From the NCBI RefSeq assembly GCF_000143415.4, contig NW_003314293.1:346957-410956 (forward strand): a DNA stretch of 64,000 bases, written 5' to 3'. The position numbers and the translations under genes are program-made. Of the stretch, positions 12,501 to 24,408 are shown in pieces. Every line of letters starts with the position of its first letter. Positions within the stretch are counted from its first letter, which is position 1. Source of the stretch: Selaginella moellendorffii. Its lineage: Eukaryota; Streptophyta; Lycopodiopsida; Selaginellales; Selaginellaceae. The notes below the pieces were generated by a model that saw only the letters and a list, made by a program, of their open reading frames with translations, had not been told where the DNA came from and searched no databases.

Positions 12501-15266
12501 TCTAGGATCTGTTGGTTTTTTCAGTGCTGTTGGTGTTAAATCCACGCTTATCATTGCTGAAGTCATTCCATTTCTTGTCCTTGCGGTAAGCTATTGTTAC
12601 TTGGTCCGTTAGATTAGAATTGATCAAATGCTGCTTCAGGTGGGAGTCGACAACATGTGTATTCTAGTGCATGCGCTTAAACGCCAGGAACCTGAACTTC
12701 CTCTCGACCTTCGAGTTGGATATGCTCTTGCCGAAGTAGGTCCATCTATCACACTCGCAAGCCTTGCAGAGTTCTTAGCTTTCGCTATTGGATCGTTCAC
12801 GCCCATGCCTGCCTGCCGTGTGTTTTCTATGTTCGCGGGTAAATGTTGCAAGTTTCCTGACTTGTACTTACACTCTCTTTGAATGCAGCTTTTGCGATAC
12901 TCTTAGATTTTCTACTTCAGATTACGGCTTTTGTTTCTCTTCTTACTTACGACTTTACGAGAACTGAAGCGAACCGCGTAGATTGTTTGCCTTGTATCAA
13001 AGCCCGAGAGCGTGACTACAATGCAGGATACCGTATGTAGTTCCCATCTGTGCTCTGCTTTTGACATAATTTCATTTTCCAGCGAACCGTGAAGGACTCA
13101 GAGGGGAAGGAGGAGCTGGTCTAGTTTCTGTTTATATGCAGGTAACGTTTCCGCTTTTTTAAAAACTACTGCAGCGTGTTTGTTTCAGAAAGTGCACGCA
13201 CCGTTCCTTCTCAAGCCTGCTGTGAAGGCCGTTGTCCTGGCAGCTTTTTCTGCTCTACTTCTAGTGAGCATCGTAAGTAGATGATGACGAGATTTTTCTT
13301 GTTGCTCACGTCTTGGTTATGAAGGCACTTGCTGTAAGGCTTCCGGCTGGTCTGAACCAACAAATTGTCCTTCCTCGGGATTCTTACTTACAGGTAGTGC
13401 GATATGCTGTATGAAATGAATCTATGAACGTTTCTTGCAGGGTTATTTCAACAACGTGACAAGTCATTTAAGAATAGGACCTCCTCTGTATTTTGTGGTT
13501 CAAGACTATAACTACAGGTTCGCAGTTTTTGTCGTCTAGTTTCATCTAATAACTAGCTTTGACTATGCAGCGCACAAAGTAATCAGACCAACAAATTGTG
13601 CTCTATCAGTCACTGCCATCCAGACTCACTGCTTAACGAGGTCTCGAGGGCCGCCCTTACGCCTCAGACAAGCTTCATAGCTAGACCGGCGGCTTCATGG
13701 CTAGATGATTTTCTCGTTTGGCTGTCTCCGGATGCATTTGGATGCTGTCGTACTTTCCCTGACGGCAGTTACTGCCCTCCTGATGACCAGGTATCGTGCT
13801 TTCTAGTTTATTTCTATGGTTTGAGAGCTGTTGACTCCGCCAGCCCCCTTGTTGTCCTGAATGGGAGGACTACTGCGGTTTGAGTGAGACTTGCAAGGAC
13901 TGCACTACGGTACGTTTTATCTTGCTTTGAAATTTATATTGCGTGCTCAAATGACATATCTTTATTTTTGTAGTGCTTCCTCCAGTCTGATTTGATCGAC
14001 GGGCGTCCTACCACTGAGCAGTTTAGAAAGAAACTACCATGGTTCTTGGATGCGTTGCCGTCTGCCGATTGTTCGAAAGGAGGTCGAGGCGCATACTCCA
14101 ACAGCCTCAACTTGAGTGGTGAGTAAGATCATCTCTAGTTTTGTTCTTATATCTCGTCCTTTGAACAGGTTACAAGAATGGAACTATTAGAGCATTTGAG
14201 TTCCGCACCTATCATACAGCTCTCAACAAACAAACTGACTATATTGATGCGTTGAGAGCTGTGAAGGACTTCACCGCTCGCGTGTCAAAGTCACTAAACG
14301 TGAGTACTTACAACTTTAAGTTTTCTTTTTTCTTATGAATGTTCGTGTGCAGATATCAGTTTTCCCATATTCAGTTTTCTATATTTTCTTCGAGCAGTAC
14401 TTAGACATATGGAAGAACACACTGATCAGCCTCGTGCTCGCAGTTGGTTCGTAGTTTCTGTGGCTTGCTTGGTATAATCTAACTGTAGCAATTGTGAATT
14501 TCAGCTGCCGTATTCCTCGTCTGTCTAGTTGTGACCACCAGGTTCGTGATCAATCACTTTTCGCAAGGTCTAAAACGTTTTTCTGGAATTTTTTTCTTCT
14601 GCAGCCTAGCTACGGCAGGAATCATCCTTCTCGTCATTTTAATGATAGTCATCAACTTACTCGTAAGAACTCGAAGTGAAAAACTCTCGGTTGTTTCATA
14701 ACGCGATGAACTTGTGAGTCACAGGGGCTCATGTCAATCTGGACCATTCAGCTGAACGCTGTCTCGGTCGTCAATCTCATCATGTCCGTGGGGATTGCCG
14801 TGGAGTTCTGCGTTCACATCACGCACGCATTCTCGGTTAGCACAGGCGATCGATCAATGCGAGCAACAAAAGCTCTGACAACAATGGGAGCCTCCGTGTT
14901 CAGGTCTGGTAAAACATTGTCACTGCTTTGTTTGATCTTTTTTCTTGGTTACTGCAGTGGGATCACCTTAACCAAACTCGTCGGAGTCGTGGTTCTCGTC
15001 TTTGCTCGCTCGGAGATCTTTGTGGTAACGATTTAAACCTTGCTTTTGGTTGATTTGTTCTAAGCTTGGAGTTCTCAGATCTACTACTTTCGAATGTATT
15101 TCGGATTGGTGGTTTTGGGATTTCTCCACGGCCTCGTCTTTCTTCCAGTGAGTCGAGATTATTTCTTCTTCTTCTTCTTTGTTCTTGGTTCTCACGCAAG
15201 AACTTTTTTTCTCTCCAGGTTCTCTTAAGCATTTGCGGTCCACAATCAGTAAGCGCTATGGATTGA
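9504..15266 (+). CDS. NPC1-like intracellular sterol transporter
   Basis: A gene of many short exons separated by introns of about 45-100 bp. Exon 1 (9504-9557) encodes a signal peptide ([18 protein letters not shown]). The luminal N-terminal domain follows, with its cysteine pattern ([39 protein letters not shown]). A central RND-type sterol-sensing domain lies near 12330-13010, including [17 protein letters not shown] and [19 protein letters not shown] second transmembrane half ends with [20 protein letters not shown] and [23 protein letters not shown]1 moves sterols out of the late endosome or vacuole lumen; plant homologues sit in the tonoplast or plasma membrane and affect sphingolipid balance. 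The final frame stops at 15264-15266. I see no break in the coding frame. Individual exon borders were not all resolved. Confidence 0.9.
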
Positions 15267-15408
15267 TCAAAGCAAAGAAAACGAGCTTTTGTACATTTGA
15301 TAGAATTCACTAAGTTAGAATAAACGAGTGAAAAAGTCCGTTAGCGAGCTGTGGTATAAAAGCTTCTAGGGTTTCGCGGGTAGGGCAGGGAGCGAAGGAG
15401 GAGCGACG

Positions 15409-17300
15409 ATGTGCGCGCTCGAGAATCCGGGGGCGGCGCTGTGCGATCACGTCCAGCGCCATGGCCTCCAGGGCCATCTCTTCTCCGACATCACGGTTTG
15501 CTTCCAGAGCAAGGATTACAAGCTCCACCGGATCATCCTCTCGCAGAGCCTCTACTTCAAATCGCTGCTGTCCGGGCCCTGGAAGGAATCCGGTAAGCCG
15601 CGCGTGGAGCTCAAGATTGACGATCACAATGTGACGGTGGAGGGATTGGAGATCGCGTTTGCGTACTTGTATGGAGTGGCGCCGGCGTTTAGCAACGAGA
15701 ATGCGGTGGGCGTTCTTGCGGCTGGATGCTTCCTGTGCATCGAGAATTTGTGCGAGCAGTGCGTCCAGTTCATGGTGAGTGATATCAGAGTGGAGACCTT
15801 CCTGGCTTATCAGCAGCTGTCGGAGCGGCATTGCTATGGACACCATGCCGAAGGAATTCGCGATGCCTGCTGGAGCTACCTTTGTTTCCATGCTGCTCGA
15901 GAGCTCTCCCACGTACTATCCAAGCTTTCTCTTCCGGTAAGTCGTGTTTCTTCCTTCCTTTTGTATGTCTTTCCCGCTAGAGCATGTTTTGAAAAGTTTT
16001 TGTGGTTTGTGAAAAGTTCTGATGGATTTTTTTTAATCAGCTGCTTTGCCGGCTACTAAAGTCTGACGAGCTCTGGGTGACGAACGAGTCGGAGAGATAC
16101 AAGCTTGCGAAGCAGGCTTTGGTAGACTGGAAGCTTTCGCGGAGAACTTCCAATGTGGAGGGTGGATCGTCAAAGAGGCAGCGGGTTGCAAAGTCGAACT
16201 CCGCAAGGAAGGCCGCCAAGACAGCCTCGGGCAAGAGCAAGGACAAAGGCAGCAAGCCAAGCTCCAAGGACAAAACCAAGAAGAAAGGCGAGGCCTCGAG
16301 CGAGCAGAAAGCCGCCTCGTCGCAGCAAAAGGAGGATTTGAGCTCGACCCCGCTAAAAATGTTGAGAAGGCTCTGGGACGAAGACGCGGCCGAGGAAGCA
16401 GCAGAGGTTTCATCAAAGGACGGGTTTGAGATGGTGATGGACTTGTTCTGCGGTGGGGGCATCACCTTTGCTTACATGGACGCCAACGAGGGGCTCCAGG
16501 CGAGAAAAGAGCTCGAGGACGCCAACATGCCGACGGACGTCGTCAACGACGCGATATGGCAGAACGTTTTGCTCAAGACCCGGGTGCTCGGAGGCACACC
16601 TTGCGAAGAGGAAGAAGAAGACTCCGACTCCTCCGAGTCGGGCGTGTCCGGCAGCTCCTCCGAGTCGAGCGAGTCGGACTGGAGCAGCCCGGACGAGGAC
16701 GAGGCCGGCAACGCGAGCAGCGGCGGTGAGGACTCCGGCTTGGACAGGGCAGCAGCGAGCAGTGCCGCGACGCTGGTGCCTTTCTCAACCGTGGACGAGT
16801 GTTCGTTCGATGGCAAGAGGAGGAAGAGCACGGGGGGATTCAGCTGGTCCGCGAAGCTCCACAGCGGGATGCAGATGAGCGACTTCCCGCCGTTTCGATT
16901 CGGGACGGAGTTTACGTTCACGGACAAGGCGTGGTACTGCTCAAACATCGAGAAGGACGTGTTCTTCGGGGGCTCGAGGTGGAAGGTGACGATGTCGTGC
17001 ACCGGGGACGAGACCTGGTGGGTTGCGTTGCACTGCCGGCCATGCACGTATCCCTTCCAGCCGCATATGTACGTGGACCAGCGAAAGGTGGTGCGCTTCG
17101 CCGCCAAGCTTTTCATGCGGACGTCGAGCGGGCTGCAGTGCGTGACGGGGACGGGGCAGAGGAAGTGCAAGTCCCACGTCGGGGTCACCTTGAGCGCCAA
17201 GGACATTCCGAAAGACAAGCTCTTCCGGGTGGTGGCGGCGGTCCAGCTTATGGAGGACGAGAGCAAGGCGAAGACGCAGGCCAAAGACGAGGAAGCTTGA
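15409..17300 (+). CDS. BTB/POZ domain protein with acidic middle region
   Basis: Two exons (15409-15936 and 16041-17300) give 595 residues. The N-terminal BTB fold starts at LFSDITVCFQSKDYKLHRII and SLYFKSLLSG, followed by a BACK-like helical part. A basic Lys/Ser-rich stretch (about residues 205-275) is followed by a Glu/Ser/Asp-rich acidic stretch (about 355-420). A conserved-looking globular C-terminus includes FPPFRFGTEF, SRWKVTMSCTGDETWWVALHC and FAAKLFMRT. BTB proteins of this size usually serve as CUL3 ubiquitin-ligase adaptors. The arrangement loosely recalls germ-cell-less-type BTB proteins, but the exact subfamily is uncertain. It converges with the gene at 17733-20365. Confidence 0.8.
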
Positions 17301-17732
17301 CAGGCTGCTGCGCTTCGAGATCCTCCTCCTCGTCTGGATCCCGGCCAGCTTCCAGCGGAGCAAATAATTTTGAGGTAGACATCCAGCCCTTCTCTTTTCG
17401 TTTTTTCGTTTCCAGTCGCTGCTTGTTCATACCGTGGTACATGGTTGTTTTAGTGAGAGGTGATGAAGAACACAACGCGGCTAGCTGCAGAGATTTTTAT
17501 TTTGGCGAAGCATTCAAACGGTAAAGCTTCACGAAAACGTAGGGAAAAATTATTTAGCCTCGACTTTCTTCATGTTTTAACACCTATAGCTGTTAGTTTG
17601 TAATTGCATAGAAACGTTCCACTCACAGAAGAAGCGAGCTGGCGAGTACTCGCGATTCCGGAGCGACGAGTTTGCTACGCGGACAAAACGAGAAAGAGTA
17701 CACAGGTAGAGCACGGAACAAGGTTTGGTTCT
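17301..17732. other. Convergent intergenic region
   Basis: The 432 bp between two converging genes presumably hold both 3' UTRs. No further gene, RNA or repeat is visible. Confidence 0.6.
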
Positions 17733-20365
17733 CTATTTCATGGGGGACCTGATGAACAGCAACGCAGCACCAGTGATACCACGCAGGACCAACAGCCGCG
17801 AGTCGACGTAAGTCGCACAGGCGAGCTTGGACACTGCAAAGATCTCTTTTGGGAGCTGGAGCCGGACCTCCTGCACGATCCGGCGGGCCCAGTCTGCGTC
17901 CGGCAGGGCCTCCTCCAGCTCCATGCCGATGTCGAACTCGTCCACGTCCAGCCGGATGATGGGGAGTGACTTTGGCGCGTCCTTTGGGAGGAAGTGGCCC
18001 AGTCCTTTGCGCTTTCTGGTTGCCGAGCTCTCCACTTCTCGCAGCCTCTCCAGCGCCGGGCTCTGGTCGATGACTTCGGTGTCCGTTTGGTAGAGGCGCT
18101 CGCCTTGCCGGAGCTGGATGTTTGTGGCGTTGATTTGGATCCGGCCGCTGTTTCCAGACTTGTCGTGAGGCCAGTTTGTGTCGCTCGGGAGCACTGTGAA
18201 GGTCACGTCCACTGTTGAGGCGAGAGTTTGGCTTGTCACGGAGATGGTTTGCATTACGTCTTTGATGAGAACTGGCGGAGAAGCCTGTTGGAGAATGAGA
18301 CGAAAGTTACTTATTGGTTGGAATGAGAATGAGAATTTCTTACCTGTCGCGTTGTAAGTCCAATTTGCCTGCTTGTGTGATAGATGAGCCTCCATTTTCC
18401 TGGTAGCGTTTTCATCCAATCCTGTAGATCAATATCAATATCAACTTTGACTGGAGCTCTGATCTTTTACCTCGCGTCTTGTCGTGAAATTTACTCGTTC
18501 TAGAAGATCAATGAGTTGTGCTAGCCTGTTTCGCTGGTAGCAGAGAAACGATTGTTTTAGAAGATATAAAGATATAAATTGTGAGTGTACCTGATGAGTC
18601 ATGTAAATGTATTCTTCTACAATTCTGATCGCAGCGGAGCCTAGACTCCAGCGTATCATATCAATGGAGGAATTCACTGGCCACCTTGGTCCACACAGAA
18701 ACGGATGCCTTAATGCATCTGTGCAACTGTCGTAAACACGAAACAATTATAAGCCTATCTTCGTCGTTCAAAAGAGATGGTCGAGACAAAGGTACCTGAT
18801 TCGGTTTCCAGGATCAATGGCAAGCATGGCTGCTAACAAATTCCAGCCAGCGCCACCATCTCTATCGAGAATCTACAAAAAGAAAAGAAAAAGTTTTTAA
18901 CCAGAGATAAATTATCCGGCTCAAACCTGTAAGCCTGTGCTTCCAGAAGGCGATTTGGAAAGTAAATGGGGGAGGAGGAACTCACGGAGGCCTACAGGAT
19001 CATGGCCCTGTATTAAACAACGCGGGGTAAGAGCGTTTCTCACCGTAGAAACGAGAGAACCTTTCTAAGAAAGGTTTTGAAGTGAGAAAAAATTAAAGGA
19101 TCCATGAGTTCCCGAAGGACCATTCGTGCCATCACATAGCCTACGCATCTGTACTTTTTCACGTTAACCTTCAGGTTTCTAAAGAAAAAGCCTTTACCTT
19201 ATGTCATAAGCGATGATTTGCTTGCGACGATTCTTGAGCTGACTCCCAGATGGCACAGTAACTTGATCATCAACTTCGGAAAATTCTACTGCATTTGCTA
19301 AAATTCCAACCTGTGCATTCCAACTCTTGGTTAAATTCCCATCACGAAAGCTACTTGCCTTGACGTGCCTATCGGCCGCACTAATGTGAATATTGTTCAA
19401 TCGTAATTCAGTGTGAGCAAGACCTTGGCTATGTAAGTAGTTTACCTACAAACAGCCGATTAGAAGCAACGAAAAAAAAAACCATGAAATCAGAAGCTTA
19501 CCCCGATTAAAATGTCGCGCATTATCATTCGAACAAGTCGAAGTTGTCGAGTCACCTCCGGGCCACCAGTTGTATGATCTCCCACTCTTCGAGCAGCTTC
19601 CTCGCCGAGTGCAAGCCTTTGCTCGAGATTTGGCAGCCAGTCCACACAAAGTAGCCATTGGTGTAAAGAGCATCCATAGTACTGCAAAGAAAACTTTCTT
19701 CGTCAAGAACAACGGAGTGAGAAATTATCGAAGAACTTACACCATGGACAAGCGTTAGAGAATCTTGGTCGGACGACGGAATAAAGCCATGCACTCGTGT
19801 CGCATAAGAATGAAATATATCTTGCTTACAAATCAGTTTGGAGACTATCTGAAAGGCTGTCAAAGATTTTTTTCTCGAGCGACAAAGAAAAGTACTGACC
19901 TCTAAAGCTCGTTTTCCTCTACGCTGAGCTCGAGCACCGGTTAATTGCCTGAGAACCACTCGCATGCCTTTCAAGTCACTGCCAAAGAGATCTTAAGCTT
20001 CAATTGCCAGAAAATAAAATCACGAAGTGAATCAACCTGCTGGGACTTTGCACCACTCCTTCAAACAAGAGCTCATCGCTCTAAGAAAACCAAACCAAAG
20101 TTCTTTAAGTCAGAAAGAAGACTACCATTAAAACAATACTCACTCTCCCTGACAAGCCGATGCTAACGTGAGGACAGAGCGAAAAATCCGAGAGCTTGAA
20201 CTCCTTGTAGCTCGCCGGACTCGCTTCAGCCGCATTCTTGGAGGAGCAAATGATAGATTTCGATCGACGTCCAATTGACGCGCACCCAGCTGATCCCAGC
20301 GATGACATCGGCGTCAAAGGCCTTGGATCACGCAGCCAGAGATCAGCGCGGCTAGAGATCGCCAT
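17733..20365 (-). CDS. Pseudokinase-fibrillin fusion, PAP14/FBN11-like plastid protein
   Basis: A minus-strand gene with many short introns; exon 1 is about 20365-20144 and the last reading frame stops at 17733. The N-terminus (MAISSRADLWLRD, then Ser/Arg-rich) suits a plastid transit peptide. A kinase-like domain follows, keeping late subdomains such as DALRHPFLCGPRW. In place of the catalytic HRD loop it has HTELRLNNIHIS, and in place of DFG it has GILANAV, so it should be catalytically dead. The C-terminus is a PAP/fibrillin domain (GKWRLIYHTSRQIGLTTRQ, then ASPPVLIKDVMQTISV). The kinase-plus-fibrillin order matches Arabidopsis At5g53450 (ORG1/PAP14/FBN11). Fibrillins bind plastid lipids and plastoglobules. 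It is divergent from the aldo-keto reductase gene. Confidence 0.82.
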
Positions 20366-20458
20366 GCCGCGATCGATCCAGCTGACCTAAAACAAAACAG
20401 AGAAGCTAACGTGTGTATATGCACATTTGATATTTCAAAGCACCCAATGCGACATAGC

Positions 20459-20593
20459 CACGTGGAAGCTTACACAGCACGCGCCAGCGTAGGCCAGCCA
20501 CGGTATGCCACGGTTCTGCCACCTGGGATTACATGCCACCCTAAGGCCACGTGGATATCTGACACGCGTCAGAGGATCTCTGCTAAACACGTG
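20459..20593. promoter_or_regulatory. Cluster of three G-boxes in a divergent promoter
   Basis: CACGTG occurs at 20459-20464, 20548-20553 and 20588-20593, the last as ACACGTGGC. All three lie in the 258-bp interval between the FBN11-like start (20365) and the aldo-keto reductase start (20624). Regulation of both genes by light, stress or ABA through bZIP/bHLH factors is plausible but inferred. Confidence 0.5.
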
Positions 20594-20623
20594 GCAGCAT
20601 TATTTTAGGGTTCTAGTACAAGA

Positions 20624-22504
20624 ATGGCCATGGTAGCGCGCATTTGGTCTTCATCTCTATTTCCAAAGGCGCTGTCCAAGAAATCGGCGAGGTAACTGCA
20701 TTGGAGAGAAGAAGAGGATCAAGATTTGGAGGTGTGACTCTCTTTTAGGCAGATCTTGCTCGCAAATGGCGTCGTCCCAGCAAGAGCATTGCTCCACCAA
20801 GCAGTCGTCGCTACTCCCTGGCTGCGCGGATTCCAATGGCACCTCGCTCTTTGCAAAAATGTTCGCTACAACAGCTGGTAAGTGCGTGATTGTCTCGATC
20901 GAATGTTTTTTCTTCTTGGATTTTCTTCTTCAAGCAAGGAGATAATTTTCTTTCTTCTCTTTGCTTTTTCGGTAGCAGCTTGTTCTTTCTTCTTTTCTTT
21001 CTTCTCGTCTCAAGTATTTTTGTTTTGTTCTCCTGAGGAGCGTGATTGTCTCGAGCGAAGTTTTCTTCTTCTTCGATCTTCTTGTCGAACAACGATTCCT
21101 CTTGCTTTTTCATGGCAGCTTGTTCTTTTCTTCTTTACTTTCGTGGTGCTCGTCTCATGTTTCTTGTTTTGTTTTCCTCAGGAGCTGGAAACTATCGGAG
21201 TCTTCCGGCACAAACTAGTACAGGCGATTTAACCGTCTCGTCCCTCGGACTAGGAACATACCTCGGTCCAGAGACCGATGTCGCCGATGAAGAGTACAAA
21301 AACGCTGTTTTGCGTGCTCTGGCGCTCGGGATCAATGTGCTTGACTCGTAAGTTTGATCGCAACATTTTCATTTCGATCTTCTCCTGATCGATGCTTTGC
21401 CTGTTCTGTGTAGAGCGATAAACTACAGGAACATGAGGAGCGAGAGAGCCATAGGACTCGCTCTTGCTGAGGCCGTGTCCCGGGGAGTGGTAAAGAGAAA
21501 CCAAGTCGTGGTTTGTACCAAGGGTGGCTTCTTAAGCTTTGATACAATCCGTCCTCCAAATCCTCGGGGCTGGATCGAAGAAAATTATGTCCGGCCTGGT
21601 ATTTTTGCGTGGGAGGACTTCGTGGCTGGCTGTCACTGCATGAAACCAGAATACATCAAGAATCAGGTTGGAAGTTTTATGTATCTAGAACTTGACTCCC
21701 CTTTTTGTTTTCTTCTTTTGTTTTGTAGCTAGACAAGAGTCGAGCCAATCTGGGCTTAGAAACCATTGACGTTTACTACATCCACAATCCAGAAACTCAG
21801 CTCGGGGAGGTGTCCCGTGAAGAGTTTTACAAGCGGATCAAGGCTGCGTTTACGGTGCTGGAAGAAGCTTGTAACGAAGGCAAGGTTGGGATCTATGGGA
21901 TCGCAACATGGAATGGATTTCGAGTTCCACCCGAGTCGAAGGGCCACCTTTCACTGGAAGAACTAGTTCGCGCTGCGTATGAAGCTGGTCAGTCGTTTCA
22001 CTTGTTTGTAATGGTTTTTGTTCTGATCAAAGGTTTTTTGCTTGTTTTCCAGGAGGAGAAAGACACCACTTTAAGATCCTTCAGCTCCCATACAACATGG
22101 CGCTTCAGGAAGCAGCGAATAGCCAAACGCAGCTCGTGCAAGGGATCAAAATGACATTGTTGCAAGCCGCGAAAGAGCTTGGTATCTCAGTCGCGACTTC
22201 AGCATCGCTGATGCAGGCAAGTTCTCATGGAAAAGCTTGCACTTTTTCTTCTCTTTTTTCTTGCTTCGGTTCTTATAATGGCTCGTTTCGTTAGGCAAAG
22301 CTTTGTAACTCTATCCCGGCCGAGGTCCTCAAAGAATTCTCCCAAGGTGACAAGACGCTCACTGGCGCTCAGTGTGCCTTACAGTTCGTGCGAACCACGC
22401 CAAACGTTCTTGTAGCACTCGCGGGCATGCGCAGAGTAGAGCACGTCGAAGAGAACGCCAAGCTCATCGAGCTTTCGGCGGAGCCCAGCACACTTCACAA
22501 TTGA
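20624..22504 (+). CDS. Aldo-keto reductase family protein
   Basis: Exon 1 is 20624-20691 (MAMVARIWSSSLFPKALSKK, a possible organelle targeting start). Later exons join in frame to a stop at 22502-22504. The TIM-barrel shows the expected tetrad: Asp and Tyr in VLDSAINYRN, Lys in VVVCTKGG and His in YYIHNPE. Further family motifs are SSLGLGTYLG, GIYGIATWNG and QLPYNMALQE. These enzymes reduce carbonyls with NADPH. This one belongs to a divergent plant and bacterial-like branch with a cysteine-bearing insertion (DFVAGCHCMKPEYIKNQ) rather than the common aldose-reductase type. The substrate is unknown. It converges with the P450 at a distance of only 52 bp. Confidence 0.85.
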
Positions 22505-22556
22505 AAACACCATGTCTTCGGTATGTCTTGAACCGGAATTATATTTCTATCGCAAG

Positions 22557-24408
22557 CTATAGCGTGGAGACATTAACTTTGATACCATTCACCATTGCTA
22601 ACACCATGAGCAGCCTGTAGTGGACAACGTGATCCTTCACTAGCTCAAAGTTAAAGAACCTCATGAGCATCGCGGCAGTGATCTTGGCCTGCAAGTAAGC
22701 GGCATCCTTTCCCAAGCAAATTCTCGGCCCGGCCTGGTAGAGTTTTCAAGTTTTAGTCGTGATGAACTAGAGATAAAGAGAGATCTCTCATACCTGGAAT
22801 GCGGTGTAGACGAATGGTGATTGAGGCTGGTATTCGGAGTTTTTAATCCACCTCTCCGGCTTAAACTCTAGAGCGTCAGGTCCCCACAGAAACTCCATTC
22901 TTCCCATGGAGTATTGCACGTAAGCCACAGAATCCCCACGTTTAACTTTAGTCCCGTCCGGAAGAACATCATCGTTGGCTGCATACTTTCCATCCTGGAG
23001 AAAGCTCAAGTTAGTCAGCTCTTTACTGGTGTAAAGAAAGCTTGGTGGGACTTACTCGTGGTACCGGCGGGTATAAACGAAGAGTCTCGCTGATGCACGC
23101 GTGCAAGTAGTGAAGCGTGCGAAGATTCTCAGTGGAGAGGAGCTGTGCGAAGGCACTGAAAGTGAGTGTGTTGCTCTCACTCCCAAAGGTCCGGTCTAAC
23201 TCGAGGCGAATCTCTTTGGCCACTCGAGGATTGTTGCAAATGCAGTAGATAAACCAGGACAAAGTGATGGCCGTCGTGTCTCGTCCAGCAATTATGAAGT
23301 TGAGGATGGCGTCACGAAGCTCTCTGTCATGATACGCATCGCTTGCTCCAGTGGAAGTCATGAATCGGGACAAGAGGTCCTGCCTTTCCTGGAAGACAAA
23401 CCTGTAAGAAAAAGTCTTATTTGGGAGGAAAAAACTTACGTATTCCTTGCCAGATTTCTCGCAGGCTTCAATCTCTTGTCGTCGGTTTTCGATCACCTGG
23501 AACGTGAATGAGTCCAGTACCTGGATCTGGTTCTTTAGCTCCCGCTCAGAGCCCAGGTTGAGAGCTCGTAGGATTTTCCACACTGGCCCGATTAAGCGAC
23601 GCACGATCAGCTCGTTAACTCGGTCGAAAGAAGCTGCGAAGGGAACTGCTGGTAAGGAAGGTGACAGAGTGTTTAGTTCCACTCCAAACGCAACCTCGCA
23701 GATAGAATCTAATGTCATTCGCATGGATATGTCCTGCCAAAGGAAAAAAAAAATTAAAAAAAGCTTGAGATTGAAATACTATTTCTCTCATAACCATACC
23801 TGGAAGTCGAAAGAGGTTTTCTTGCTTGCAATATTTTCCAACACTTCCATCATTCTCACAGCAGCCTTCCTGAAAACTTGGCCACTGTACTCGTTCACCT
23901 TCTTGGACGAAAATTCGTAGCTTGCAAGTTTGCGGTGCCGTTTCCACATCTCCCCGTCCGAATTGAAGATTCCATCTCCCATAAAGTCGTAGTTCCTGGC
24001 GTGCGAGACACGTCCCTACTCACCATACCGCAAGTAAGAACTTGAATCAGTAAAAACGAATCATACCTTGGGATAGTTAGCAAAATTTGTCTTGAGAATG
24101 TGCTCGACATTGGCAGGGTCGACCGTGAGAATGTTGTAGAAGGTCCCCCAGTCCACTGCAATCGTCCTACACTCGCTGCTGAAATAGCTAAGGAACCAGT
24201 CGTGAAGCACTGGGAAGTTCTTCACGACTTGGAAGTAAGAACCGACCAGAGGCCATCTCTTTGGTCCCTTGTGATCTCTTTTCTCCGCAGAAAGAAGCAC
24301 CGCGAGGAAGACCGCAGCAGCAATTCCTGTGATGAAAACCAGAGGATTTGGATAGGAAAGACCTTCGAAAACGCCGCTGATGTTACGAACTTCGTCGGTG
24401 GAGTTCAT
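22557..24408 (-). CDS. Cytochrome P450, CYP704-like (clan 86)
   Basis: A minus-strand gene starting at [17 protein letters not shown] (24408) and ending at the TAG at 22559-22557, with several short introns. A membrane anchor ([17 protein letters not shown]) precedes the proline-rich hinge. The I-helix motif is [13 protein letters not shown], the K-helix ETLRLYPP, and the PERF-type motif FKPERW. The heme loop [10 protein letters not shown] is formed across the last splice junction. [20 protein letters not shown] is typical of CYP704/CYP86 fatty-acid omega-hydroxylases, which act in the ER and supply sporopollenin or cutin precursors. A longer open frame reaches upstream to 24576 but begins in the promoter, so the ATG at 24408 is preferred. 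A decayed copy of its 5' end lies near 43826. Confidence 0.87.

Noticed and set aside
16472-17284. 270-residue minus-strand frame opposite the BTB gene
   Set aside because: It is an antisense shadow of the acidic and Ser-rich coding region. The sense frame has BTB motifs and a consistent splice.
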